A stretch of DNA of 21,561 nt from an uncultured Collinsella sp. GTDB taxonomy: Bacteria > Actinomycetota > Coriobacteriia > Coriobacteriales > Coriobacteriaceae. Position 1 is the stretch's first letter. Each line of letters starts with the position of its first letter. The stretch lies in assembly GCA_900548515.1 (NCBI GenBank), contig URKU01000028.1, forward strand, positions 1 to 21,561, read 5' to 3'. Shown in pieces: positions 12,522 through 20,623 of the stretch. A program made the translations under genes and the position numbers. A model generated the notes under the pieces. It saw nothing but the letters and a program-made list of their open reading frames with translations, ran no database searches and was not told the DNA's origin.

Positions 12522-14674
12522 TACGACCCACCGCCCAGAGCGCCAACCAGCGTGGCGACATCGACGGTGAGCGGGATGGAGCCGCCGCCGGGCAAAGGAA
12601 TCTCCGCAAGTGTGAACACCGTACCGCTAATGGTGCGTTCGACTTGATATTCCAATGCCTCGCAAAGCGCCTTGGGATCGGTCACGCCCAACGGAATACT
12701 TCGCAGTTTGTCTTGCGCTTGAGAGAGACCCGCAATGTCAGACCCCGGACTCTTAATGACGTTGGCGGAATCGGTCAGCACCGGCTTTCGCAGGCGCAAG
12801 TCGCACGGCTCCAGGCCCAACGCCGCCACGGACGCCGAAACGGTATCGCCGAGCCACGATGCGATGGAGCCCAACGCGCCGCTGCCCCCTCCCAGGCCCT
12901 TAATCATCTCGTCCATAAGTTCGTCGGCCGAACCTTGGATGTCTCCGTATCCCACAAGCAGCCGTCCCCAAACATCCATGACGCCATCGAGTACGCCGGC
13001 AACGCCGCCCGAGCGTTCCTTCAATGTCGAGAAAAATCGCGAAAGCACGTTGTTTTGCGCCGTCGTCCCATCGGGCGCCAGCACCGCGGCAGAAATAGCA
13101 CCGCGATCGCCAAGCCTGACTGCCGTGTTAAACGAAGAGTTGAGCTCATCGGGGCTCGAGATGGCACCCGAAGCCGCAAAGGCAACCACGCCGTTGCGAC
13201 CGGGCGGAGCGATACGCGGACGCTTGCCCGAAAGCGCTTTAATGGCCTGGTCAAAAGCATTGCCCGCACGGTCGGCCTCATCCTCGGTCTGACGCTCAAG
13301 TTCGAGTTCTTTGTTGCGGCAGTCGACGTAGTCTTCCAGAGCCTCTTTGAACTTGTCAAAGTGGTACTCGAAGCCGTTTTCGATGAACGATGGCGGCATG
13401 AGGGCGCTTCCAAGCGTAACCACGCCGAAGCCGCACGCTTCGCATGTATCACGACCATCATAATCAGCAACAGATGCCAGCCCACTCGGAGTCCCTTTCT
13501 GATAGACGGGGCATTCGACTCCATAATGCAGGTATGTTCTGCCGTCGTTGTTGCTTACAGGCCATGCGGCATCGGTGTAAAGTTCGGTCGGCCGCACCTC
13601 GTTTGGGACACGCGGCAATAGTGGGATATAGGCAGAAAACCGTTCGCCATCATCTTTTATGTATGCTCGATCGACCTCTTCAATCGCATAGGCATAGAAC
13701 GCTTTTCGAGCGGCTGACTGCGCTTTCATCTCGACGCTCGATCCCTGAGGTTTTTCATTCGCCAAGCGCTGTCGGTAATAGGTTTTCGCGCGATCGAGCG
13801 CTATTTGCGGCTCCCATGTGATGCTCGACTTTTCATGACGGTTCTGGCTGTCAGATAGTTCTGCTAGTTTTTTCGCACGCTCCCACATACACGAGTACTT
13901 GCCAATCGAACTCTCGTCCGACCCGCCACAATCCGCCAGCCAAGCGCGCTCTTTAGCCTTCGCCGTCTCCTCCGAGGCCTTCCGCAGCTCCTCGGCCGCA
14001 CGCTCTAAATCATCTGATGTGTCTTTAATGGTATCGGTCGAGATCTCGGACCCTTTGAGCGCAGCGAAGTCCGACTCGGATGTCCTGGGCACGGCAAGCG
14101 CCGTGCCGGTATAGGTCACACTATCGGTATCCTGCGCCGACACCGCCTGCGTGGCACGCGCGGCGATCAGATACGGCAGAGCCGTCTCAATTTTCTGTAA
14201 GCCTTCCGATGCGCTTTTGGCAAACTTGTTGCGCGTTTTAATGATCTCAATCCCGGTGTCGACCATATTGCCGGCAACTGGTTCGGCACCCGGGATGAGG
14301 ATGGCGACCAGGCCCGTCCCGATCGTGGCAAACCCCGCCAGGCCCAGACTCAAGATGCTCGCATCAACCACCGTGGCAGCCGTGTGATAGGACGACACTA
14401 CGTTGACACCCGCCAGCGCGCCGCTATCGGCCGCCACCTGGGTATCCCCGGCACGCGACATGCTCCATATCGCCGCGGTCGACGAAAACAACAACGTGAG
14501 CACCACTAGGATGACCACGGCAGAAGAAAGCGTGGTGTAGGCACCGTCTTCGATAAACAGGTCGATACCGGCGCGGCCCATAAAGCCGCCTCGTTTGCGA
14601 TGGCAGCTCGGACGGCGCGTCAAAACGCATCTAGACCAGAAACGCTTAATCCCATGCAGCAATCCACGAATCAT
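12521..14674 (-). CDS. Large TadG-like pilus assembly protein
   Basis: A 717-residue protein with one N-terminal anchor and a long outside domain. After a basic leader (1-31) comes LFIEDGAYTTLSSAVVILVV (39-58), hydrophobic to about 70, then DTQVAADSGALAGVNVVSSY, the pattern of the TadG-like N-terminal domain. A second hydrophobic stretch is at about 101-127. Residues 200-320 are helical and charged, with Cys pairs later (ECPVYQK, DTCEACG). No von Willebrand-type domain is recognisable, though TadG often has one. The ATG at 14674 is chosen because GGAGGGAG precedes it; an internal ATG at 14581 (MGRAGIDLF) is possible. It overlaps the previous gene by 29 nt. The family role is a minor pilus or envelope component. 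Confidence 0.78.
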   Translation of the reverse strand: MIRGLLHGIKRFWSRCVLTRRPSCHRKRGGFMGRAGIDLFIEDGAYTTLSSAVVILVVLTLLFSSTAAIWSMSRAGDTQVAADSGALAGVNVVSSYHTAATVVDASILSLGLAGFATIGTGLVAILIPGAEPVAGNMVDTGIEIIKTRNKFAKSASEGLQKIETALPYLIAARATQAVSAQDTDSVTYTGTALAVPRTSESDFAALKGSEISTDTIKDTSDDLERAAEELRKASEETAKAKERAWLADCGGSDESSIGKYSCMWERAKKLAELSDSQNRHEKSSITWEPQIALDRAKTYYRQRLANEKPQGSSVEMKAQSAARKAFYAYAIEEVDRAYIKDDGERFSAYIPLLPRVPNEVRPTELYTDAAWPVSNNDGRTYLHYGVECPVYQKGTPSGLASVADYDGRDTCEACGFGVVTLGSALMPPSFIENGFEYHFDKFKEALEDYVDCRNKELELERQTEDEADRAGNAFDQAIKALSGKRPRIAPPGRNGVVAFAASGAISSPDELNSSFNTAVRLGDRGAISAAVLAPDGTTAQNNVLSRFFSTLKERSGGVAGVLDGVMDVWGRLLVGYGDIQGSADELMDEMIKGLGGGSGALGSIASWLGDTVSASVAALGLEPCDLRLRKPVLTDSANVIKSPGSDIAGLSQAQDKLRSIPLGVTDPKALCEALEYQVERTISGTVFTLAEIPLPGGGSIPLTVDVATLVGALGGGS

Positions 14675-15182
14675 AATCTCCCTCCAGCCATTCGGGACGC
14701 GATTGATACGAGACATCGACCTTGAGCTCAACGTAGCCGCCCTCGGCGGTACCACCCATAGCCTGCGCAAACGCACCGATCACAGGCAACGGCTTGACCT
14801 CGCCGGAAACGGACACGGACGAGACGCCACCCGCACCGGCCCGGCCAAGCTCGATATCCCACGACAACGGCCCGCCGGCATGAAAGATCGAAACGTTGGG
14901 CACTGCGGCAAGCCGGCGGCGGGTAAACTCCTTAAGATCGTCGTCCTCCGCCGTCGTCGTGGTCATGAGCCGCGCGGTCTCGGCGGCGGCAGACTCCATG
15001 ACCGCGCGCGTATAAAGCAGGCACACCGGTTGCAGTGCGAGAAGGATGAGCGTCAGAAACGTCGGCAGCAAAAAAGCAGCCTCGACCGTAGACTGCGCCC
15101 GGTCCTCGCGCGCGATATCAATACAACGCAATGTCCTTAGCGCCCGCGGCGGCGTCGATAACCGACATCGAGGCAACGCCAT
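14646..15182 (-). CDS. TadE-like minor pilin (second)
   Basis: A TadE-like protein of 178 residues from the ATG at 15182. Prepilin motif: REDRA|QSTVEAAFLLPTFL, with cleavage predicted after A29 and Glu at mature position 5. The hydrophobic helix is at about 34-55 (TEAAF-type TadE helix), followed by a Thr-rich segment and a beta-rich domain (SVSVSGEVKPLPV, GGYVELKVDVSYQ). The start is uncertain: the ATG at 15182 has only a weak GGGCGG before it and overlaps the previous gene by 65 nt. A TTG at 15131 would give a 12-residue leader like its neighbours but has AAGGA too close. The frame is open further up without support. Confidence 0.78.
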   Translation of the reverse strand: MALPRCRLSTPPRALRTLRCIDIAREDRAQSTVEAAFLLPTFLTLILLALQPVCLLYTRAVMESAAAETARLMTTTTAEDDDLKEFTRRRLAAVPNVSIFHAGGPLSWDIELGRAGAGGVSSVSVSGEVKPLPVIGAFAQAMGGTAEGGYVELKVDVSYQSRPEWLEGDYDSWIAAWD

Positions 15183-15336
15183 GGGATGCCGCCCGCTCAA
15201 CCAGCGCCGCCAAGCGTCCATCGGTGCCAGCACGCCAAAGTCCCGCAATCGCCAGCACGATCGATAGCAGCGCCACCGTGACGATGGCGTATTCCACAGT
15301 CGCTTGGGCAACCTCTTCACGCAGAACGCCATGCAT
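15118..15336 (-). CDS. Small TadE/Flp-like pseudopilin, 72 aa
   Basis: A very short pilin-like protein: MHGVLREEVA|QATVEYAIVTVALLSIVLAI, with predicted cleavage after A10, Glu at mature position 5 and Tyr at 6, as in Flp. The hydrophobic helix (about 15-34) is followed by only about 38 residues (AGTDGRLAALVERAASHGVA...). Its length and EY motif are closer to Flp pilins than to TadE, so it could be a second or minor Flp. The ATG has AAAGGAGGG about 10 bases upstream. It begins 1 bp after the preceding gene ends. The following TadE-like gene overlaps it. Confidence 0.78.
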   Translation of the reverse strand: MHGVLREEVAQATVEYAIVTVALLSIVLAIAGLWRAGTDGRLAALVERAASHGVASMSVIDAAAGAKDIALY

Positions 15337-15337
15337 T

Positions 15338-15901
15338 TCACGATCCCTCCTTTGAGCTTATTGTTTGCGGGACCAGGCGCACCGCGCGCAGACGACACGA
15401 AGCATCGCCAGCATCCGCGGCAACCGTCACCATATCGACCCAGCCGCGCCCATCGCGCACGATGGCGCCCCATACGTTGCCCTTAATATCGAGATAGCCG
15501 CTCAGGGCGAGCTGGGCCGTTGGCACCTCGCGGTAGGCGCGTAACATATCCGCCGCTGCCTCGGTCATCGGTCGGTCCTCGGACCATGCAAGCCGGACCG
15601 CAATCGCGTTGTCCTCAGGCGAATCCGTCGCAGTGCCAGACCGCTTGTCGAGCGTCCGCAGAAAGGTTTGCGCCGTGACAGCGACATCCGAATCGTCCGC
15701 ATCTCGCATCTCATCTTTTTGAGACACCACCGCCGAATCTGAGCCCGAATCGAAGGCGGCCCCAGGACGCTGCTGCTGCGCGGCGTTAAGCCCCCAAAGC
15801 ACCGCCGCTATCGCCACGGTCAGGCAAGCAAACACCAGCAGCACCCCGATGGGGCGCTCGCCCTTTACAGGCTGTTGATGCCCTCGCTGATAGCGTTCCA
15901 T
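15338..15901 (-). CDS. Unknown membrane-anchored Tad-locus protein, 187 aa
   Basis: I do not recognise this family. A short basic N-terminus (1-17, with RGHQQPVKGERP) precedes one hydrophobic segment (about 18-38, GVLLVFACLTVAIAAVLWGL). A polar, low-complexity acidic linker follows (about 42-75, many Ser, Asp, Gln), then a folded-looking domain to residue 187 with strands (LALSGYLDIKGNVWGAIV, GWVDMVTVAA, LRAVRLVPQ). This fits a single-pass protein with its C-terminal domain outside the cell. It has no prepilin AQxTxE motif. The ATG at 15901 overlaps flp by 37 nt; no closer start with a ribosome site was found. Its place between the major pilin and pseudopilin genes suggests a pilus assembly or anchoring role, by context only. 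Confidence 0.72.
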   Translation of the reverse strand: MERYQRGHQQPVKGERPIGVLLVFACLTVAIAAVLWGLNAAQQQRPGAAFDSGSDSAVVSQKDEMRDADDSDVAVTAQTFLRTLDKRSGTATDSPEDNAIAVRLAWSEDRPMTEAAADMLRAYREVPTAQLALSGYLDIKGNVWGAIVRDGRGWVDMVTVAADAGDASCRLRAVRLVPQTISSKEGS

Positions 15902-16098
15902 AGATCTTGGACCTTGCCTTTAAATGCAACGATGGCAATAATCGCGATCACCACAAGCACGCCCACCAAAATGGCGTACTCGGTGGTACCCTGCGCGCTC
16001 TCCTCCCGCAACAGCTCCTTGGCATGCTGGCGAGCGCGGATCGCCCGGCAAAAAGCCCAGTTCCAAGCCTTGTCAGCAACTTCGACCATCGTGTTCAT
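15865..16098 (-). CDS. flp: Flp-type major pilin
   Basis: A 77-residue class III prepilin: a long basic leader (1-35, ending LLREESA), predicted cleavage after A35, then QGTTEYAILVGVLVVIAIIAIV with Glu40 at mature position 5 and the EY pair typical of Flp/Fap pilins. The hydrophobic helix is at about 41-58, then the short tail KGKVQDLWNAISEGINSL, very like Flp tails. Mature protein is about 42 residues. Position -1 is Ala rather than the classic Gly. GGAGGAATAC precedes the ATG at 16098. It begins 10 bp after tadC, the largest gap inside the operon, which may allow extra translation. It polymerises into the pilus fibre. Confidence 0.92.
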   Translation of the reverse strand: MNTMVEVADKAWNWAFCRAIRARQHAKELLREESAQGTTEYAILVGVLVVIAIIAIVAFKGKVQDLWNAISEGINSL

Positions 16099-16108
16099 GT
16101 ATTCCTCC

Positions 16109-16750
16109 CTACATCATCCCGCCTGCTCCCAGCAGCGGGCCCAATATGGACAGAAGCAACGCCGGCAAGATGAGCGTGCCGGTGGGAATCAGCAGCTTGA
16201 CGGGCGCACGCTCGATCTCGCGCTCGACCGCGGCGCGATGAGCCGCACGGATCTCGCGACTTTGAGCGGCCAGCGTCTCGGCAAGTGGGGCACCCAGGGC
16301 GAGCGCCTGCCCCACCGTGATGGCAAAGGTCTCGAGCGCTCGCACGTCCAGGTCGCGCGCGGCGGCCAACAACTCGTCCTCACGCGTGCCCACGCCCACC
16401 TGCCACGCCATGCAGGCCCGCTCAAGGCGAAGAGCCAGCACTGACCGGCGGTTGGCGCAGAAAATCTCAAGCGCCGCATCAAACGAAAGACCGGCCGAAA
16501 GACCCAAGCGCACAACATCGATCATCTCGGACACTTCGCCGAGCGGCACTCGCGCCGGGCCGCCCACTCCAACCGCGCCCTTCACTCGCGCGGTCAGGGC
16601 ATCGACCACTGAGCGACCCGCGGCAGCGACCAGCACCGCCTCGCGCTTGCAGGCCCCTGCGATCTTGCGTGCATCCGCCCGATCCAAACCCGTCGCGACA
16701 AATACACTCAGGGCGCACAGGCAAGCCGCAACTGCAACCGGGGCGCTCAT
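16109..16750 (-). CDS. tadC: TadC-like pilus platform protein
   Basis: An inner-membrane platform protein with a type II secretion F domain. Length is 213 residues from the ATG at 16750. It has an N-terminal hydrophobic segment (about 4-21), the F domain at about 72-185 (EMIDVVRLGLSAGLSFDAALEIF, GVGTREDELLAAARDLDV, FAITVGQALALGAPLAETLAAQS) and a C-terminal hydrophobic hairpin (185-213) ending LGAGGMM. With TadB it forms the platform on which CpaF acts. The start ATG overlaps the tadB stop by 4 nt (ATGA), which decides it against a 46-codon upstream extension. Shorter than many TadC proteins (about 290-320), mainly at the N-terminus. Confidence 0.88.
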   Translation of the reverse strand: MSAPVAVAACLCALSVFVATGLDRADARKIAGACKREAVLVAAAGRSVVDALTARVKGAVGVGGPARVPLGEVSEMIDVVRLGLSAGLSFDAALEIFCANRRSVLALRLERACMAWQVGVGTREDELLAAARDLDVRALETFAITVGQALALGAPLAETLAAQSREIRAAHRAAVEREIERAPVKLLIPTGTLILPALLLSILGPLLGAGGMM

Positions 16751-17673
16751 AGCTCCACCCGCATAATGCGTCGGATAACCACCAGGGCAACGGCATTGAG
16801 GGCAAGACCCAGCACCACAGCGCCCACGCCGGCAGGCGTCGCGAGACCGCGACGAAAATCTGCCGAAAGCAGCGCCAACACCGCGCACATGCCCGCCGGC
16901 ATCGCCGCGACCATATGCGCAGACATGCGAGCCTGCGACGTCTTGACATCCAGGCGGCGCTTGAGCTCAATGCGCTCCCCCACCATGCTCGACGCCTCGG
17001 ACAGTAAGTCGGCAAGCGGAGCACCGGTGCGCTGAGACACCTTAAGCGCCAAGGTCACAAGCGAAAGGCCGGGAGCGTCGATGCGCACGAGCAAGTCATC
17101 GAGCGCGTCGGTCGCCGAGATACCGCAATCGATCGCCGCCGCCACCCGCAAAAACTCGGTATGCACCGGTTCTTGCGCATGAGCGCCCACAAAGCGCATG
17201 CCCTGGGCCAGCGAATGTCCCGAGGCAAGCGACATGGAAAGTGCGGTAAACGCCTCGGGCATGGCCTCTTCTGCATCGTGTTGCTCGCGCCGGCTCTCAA
17301 AGCCATCCCGAGCGGCGCCAGCGGCAATCGGAGCAACAAGTCCCAAGGCAAACCCGAGGGGCGATAACGACACCATCGTTAGTAAAACGCAGCAGACACC
17401 GCTCGATAGCAGTAGAAACGCCAAACGCCCCGAAGCATCTTCGATCACGAGGCCAAGGCGATGCGCCGGAGCCAGCGATGTCCACGAACGGGCGATCTTT
17501 TTCAGCAGATCGTTTTCCACCAGCTCACGCGGTAGCCTCTCTGCCACCGTCTCGAGCGCCTGACGCGCCAGCTCCGCCGGCGGCACCTGCGGCACACGAG
17601 GTTCCGCCCCGCACGCCGTCGCAACAGAAAACCCTGCCAAACCCCCTACGACGAGGGGCACAGCGACCTCCAT
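16747..17673 (-). CDS. tadB: TadB-like pilus platform protein
   Basis: A 308-residue integral membrane protein with a type II secretion F domain (about 136-265: EAFTALSMSLASGHSLAQGMRF, then KVSQRTGAPLADLLSEAS). Hydrophobic segments lie at about 4-20, 84-119 (two), 251-271 and 283-300. It is TadC's partner in the pilus motor platform. The ATG at 17673 has GAGGAGG 7 bases upstream and overlaps cpaF by 28 nt; a GTG four codons later is also well placed behind GGAGG, so the exact start is open. Ends MRVEL directly into the tadC start. Confidence 0.9.
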   Translation of the reverse strand: MEVAVPLVVGGLAGFSVATACGAEPRVPQVPPAELARQALETVAERLPRELVENDLLKKIARSWTSLAPAHRLGLVIEDASGRLAFLLLSSGVCCVLLTMVSLSPLGFALGLVAPIAAGAARDGFESRREQHDAEEAMPEAFTALSMSLASGHSLAQGMRFVGAHAQEPVHTEFLRVAAAIDCGISATDALDDLLVRIDAPGLSLVTLALKVSQRTGAPLADLLSEASSMVGERIELKRRLDVKTSQARMSAHMVAAMPAGMCAVLALLSADFRRGLATPAGVGAVVLGLALNAVALVVIRRIMRVEL

Positions 17674-18974
17674 TCGTCCACCTCCTCTTGTGTGAGCGTC
17701 CCCGACCGCAGGCCTTCTGCGATAAACGGCGGCTCGCGGTCAAGCGTCCAGGTGCGCTCGGCGGCATCGAACGTCACATAGCGCTCGAGCTCTACGCCGC
17801 CCGACGCGGCGCGACGCACTCCCGAATACGAGGAGACGAAACGCCTGCCATCGGCGTGGCGCTCAGACATCACGATGCCGTCGAGCGCCATGGCAATCTG
17901 CTCCTCGATGAGCTCGCTCGGCAGATCGATGCCATAACGTGCAAGCAACGTCAGACGCACCACGGTCTCCTGTTCTGAGCCCGCATGAAGTGTGGTGAGC
18001 GACCCGTCGTGGCCCGTGTTCATGGCCTGCAACATGTCGCAGCACTCGGCACCACGCACCTCGCCCACCACGATGCGGTCGGGGCGCATGCGCAGGGCAT
18101 TAGTTACTAGGTCGCGAATCGTCACCGCACCCTCACCCTCAATTGAAGCCTCGCGCGCCTCTAGGCGCACCACGTGCGGATGATGCGCAAACTTGAGCTC
18201 GGCAGAGTCCTCGATCGTCACGATGCGCTCGCCGGTGGAAATCTCGCATGACAACGCGTTGAGCAGGGTGGTCTTACCAGATCCCGTGCCTCCCGCAACC
18301 GCCAGGTCCTGTCGCAGCGACACCGCGCACGACAGCAGCTGCGCATACCAAAGCGGCAGCGACCCCAGCCCCACAAGCTCGTCCAGTGAGCAGATACGGT
18401 CCGAGAACTTTCGGATGGTGAGAATCGGTCCGTCAATCGCCACAGGCGGAATCACCGCGTTGACGCGATAGCCCGTTTTGAGGCGGGCGTTGACGATGGG
18501 GCTGCGTTCGTCGATACGGCGGCCAAGTGGCGAGATGATGCGGTCGATAAGCACACGGATCTGCTCATCATCCTCAAACGCATGCTCGATGGGGTACAAG
18601 ACGCCGCCGCGTTCAAAGAAAGCCGAGCGGCAGCCGTTGATCATGATCTCGGTAACGGTGTCGTCCTCGATGAGCGGCTGCAACGGCCCCAAGCCCACCA
18701 CGTCATCCAAAATCTCGTCGATGATGGTCTCGCGCTCGGGCGTCGCGAGATCGGTCGGTTCCTCAACATTGAGCGCCGCCTCCACCGCGGGACGCAATTC
18801 CGAGCGGGCAAGTGCCGGGTCGATATAGGCGCTGATACGCGCCACTTCGTCGTAACCCATGCGGTCCATCACGGCGCGCTTGGTGCGTCGTTTCACCGCG
18901 CGGCGACGCCCCGCATCTACAGGCGCTGCCCCCGCTGCAGCGCCGGCAGCCTTAATCCTCGTTTGCAGGCTCAT
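17646..18974 (-). CDS. cpaF: CpaF/TadA-family pilus ATPase
   Basis: The motor ATPase of the Tad pilus, a type II/IV secretion ATPase that works in the cytoplasm as a hexamer against TadB/TadC. Length is 442. The N-terminal domain has GLGPLQPLIEDDTVTEIMING (about 94-114). Walker A is GGTGSGKTT (228-236), the Asp box TIEDSAEL (253-260), Walker B IVVGEVRG (301-308), and the His box includes HDGSLTTLHA (322-331). A basic N-terminal tail (GRRRAVKRRTKRAV, 22-35) precedes. The ATG overlaps the cpaE stop by 4 nt. No feature is missing; the call is firm. Confidence 0.96.
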   Translation of the reverse strand: MSLQTRIKAAGAAAGAAPVDAGRRRAVKRRTKRAVMDRMGYDEVARISAYIDPALARSELRPAVEAALNVEEPTDLATPERETIIDEILDDVVGLGPLQPLIEDDTVTEIMINGCRSAFFERGGVLYPIEHAFEDDEQIRVLIDRIISPLGRRIDERSPIVNARLKTGYRVNAVIPPVAIDGPILTIRKFSDRICSLDELVGLGSLPLWYAQLLSCAVSLRQDLAVAGGTGSGKTTLLNALSCEISTGERIVTIEDSAELKFAHHPHVVRLEAREASIEGEGAVTIRDLVTNALRMRPDRIVVGEVRGAECCDMLQAMNTGHDGSLTTLHAGSEQETVVRLTLLARYGIDLPSELIEEQIAMALDGIVMSERHADGRRFVSSYSGVRRAASGGVELERYVTFDAAERTWTLDREPPFIAEGLRSGTLTQEEVDEWRSLCPSS

Positions 18975-20623
18975 CGCTGATCACCCTCGCGCGACCAGGG
19001 AAGGCGGATACGCGGGCGTTCGGTGCGCGTTGCACGGTCGGCGACCATATCGCTCCAAGGGCCGACGGCGCACCCCAGTTCCACGAGCATCTCGCGCGTG
19101 GCCTCGCGCACGCTGGTCGCAAAAGCGCTGGTCTGCCCCACTGCCTCATCAGCGCGCCCAAACGCCATGAGCGCGGCGAGATCCTGCCCGCCATCGGCGA
19201 TACGAATCTTGGAGCTCAACGCACAGGCAATCTCAAAGCGCATGGCGACGTCCTCGTCTGCCCCGCGCGCACCGAACCGGTTGAACACGGCGCTCATGCG
19301 CGTGCGCGGCACACCTACTCGACTTGCCAGTTCAATGACGCGCGACGCCGATGTCGCGGACGACACCGCAGCATCGCCAACGATCAGGCAACGGTCGCTC
19401 GCCGCCACCGCAGCCGCCACGGCGTCGCCCCAAAAGACCGAGGTATCGATAAAGACCACGTCGGATTCGCGACGCAGAACATCAAGCAGTAGCTCCACCG
19501 GACATGCCATGAGCTCGGCTTGCTCGGGCGCCGCGACGGGACCCCAGAGCGTAACGCCCGGCGCCACGCGCATCGATGCGGCCACGATATCCGGCTCGGC
19601 AAGCGCGCCCGCCACCGACGGCTCGATAAGTGCCGCCATATCGCGCGGAGCATCGACGCCTAACAAGTCGTAAAGGTTTCCAAACATCAGGTCCAGGTCG
19701 AGCACGGCGGCACGCAAGCCCAACAGCGACGATGTGTGTGCCATGGTGGCAATGATCGTCGACTTGCCGCAACCGCCCGAACCCGAAATGGCGCAGATGA
19801 CCGGAGCTCGATGCTGCGGAGCGGCAGCGTCTGCCGGCGGCATCGGAGGCGGCGGGGCGGGCGTCGGTGACAGCGTCCCCGTCTCCCCCGCCGCAACCAC
19901 ACGCTGCGTCCAAGCCGGCATGGCAGCTTGTTCGGTCTGCGAGGCTGGCTCGTTCTGTGCAATCTGCTCATGCTGCATCAGCGACAACTCGCCGCACCTG
20001 GCAAAGCCCTCAACTTCGTCGAGTTCATCCGCCAGATTCACGCCGTGCACGTATCCCATATCTACAGCCGGGGAGTCGCCAGCATGCTGCGCCGGCTCTC
20101 CAGCGTCATCGTATACAAGGGGGTTCCGGGGGCGCCGACCATGCTCGGCTTCCGCTTTTCCATAATCATCAACACGCGGGCCTCTTGTAGCGCGAGGCGC
20201 CCCGGGTTCCCTATCAACAAAAGCATCAGGCTCAATCGTCATGCACCGATCGGAATCAACCGCTCCCTCGCCCGCGCGCCCGTTGCCGCATATACTGTGC
20301 GCAGCGATGACCTCGGTCGCCCCTGCGCGAAACAGCCCCTCGATATCCGATGGATCGAGTGCTTCTATCAACACGACCACGCGACTCACGCGGCCTTCGG
20401 CCGTCAGGCGCGCAACAGTCTTGCGCACATCTTCGGTATCAAACAGAGACGCCGCGATGATGGCAGCCCCGCGGCGCGACGGAAACGCCCGCGCCATGGA
20501 AACCAGCCCGTCCAGGTCACCCACGCGAAGCACCTGTGCACCCGTATCACGGCCCTCGACTTCCCGCTGCAACAGCCCGTAATCGCCGCACGCGCAGCAC
20601 GCAAGCCAGATCGCCTTCATCAC
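18971..20623 (-). CDS. cpaE: CpaE/TadZ-like pilus localisation ATPase
   Basis: A ParA/MinD-superfamily protein that in other bacteria places the Tad machine at a cell pole. It has 550 residues. The N-terminal part (1-110) is a degenerate receiver-like domain. Then comes a long linker of about 160 residues, polar and proline-rich near its end (PTPAPPPPMPP, 253-263). The ATPase core begins at about 273, with Walker A GSGGCGKST (281-289); Ser282 stands where MinD proteins have the signature Lys. LDLDLMFGNL (308-317) and VVFIDTSVFWGD (389-400) match the later motifs. Start is GTG at 20623 or the next ATG at 20620; both use GGAGG and overlap the cpaB stop. Its stop overlaps cpaF by 4 nt. Confidence 0.9.
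   Translation of the reverse strand: MMKAIWLACCACGDYGLLQREVEGRDTGAQVLRVGDLDGLVSMARAFPSRRGAAIIAASLFDTEDVRKTVARLTAEGRVSRVVVLIEALDPSDIEGLFRAGATEVIAAHSICGNGRAGEGAVDSDRCMTIEPDAFVDREPGAPRATRGPRVDDYGKAEAEHGRRPRNPLVYDDAGEPAQHAGDSPAVDMGYVHGVNLADELDEVEGFARCGELSLMQHEQIAQNEPASQTEQAAMPAWTQRVVAAGETGTLSPTPAPPPPMPPADAAAPQHRAPVICAISGSGGCGKSTIIATMAHTSSLLGLRAAVLDLDLMFGNLYDLLGVDAPRDMAALIEPSVAGALAEPDIVAASMRVAPGVTLWGPVAAPEQAELMACPVELLLDVLRRESDVVFIDTSVFWGDAVAAAVAASDRCLIVGDAAVSSATSASRVIELASRVGVPRTRMSAVFNRFGARGADEDVAMRFEIACALSSKIRIADGGQDLAALMAFGRADEAVGQTSAFATSVREATREMLVELGCAVGPWSDMVADRATRTERPRIRLPWSREGDQR

Noticed and set aside
12644..13621. 325-codon plus-strand open frame
   Set aside because: Antisense to the TadG-like gene, with no recognisable domain or ribosome site.
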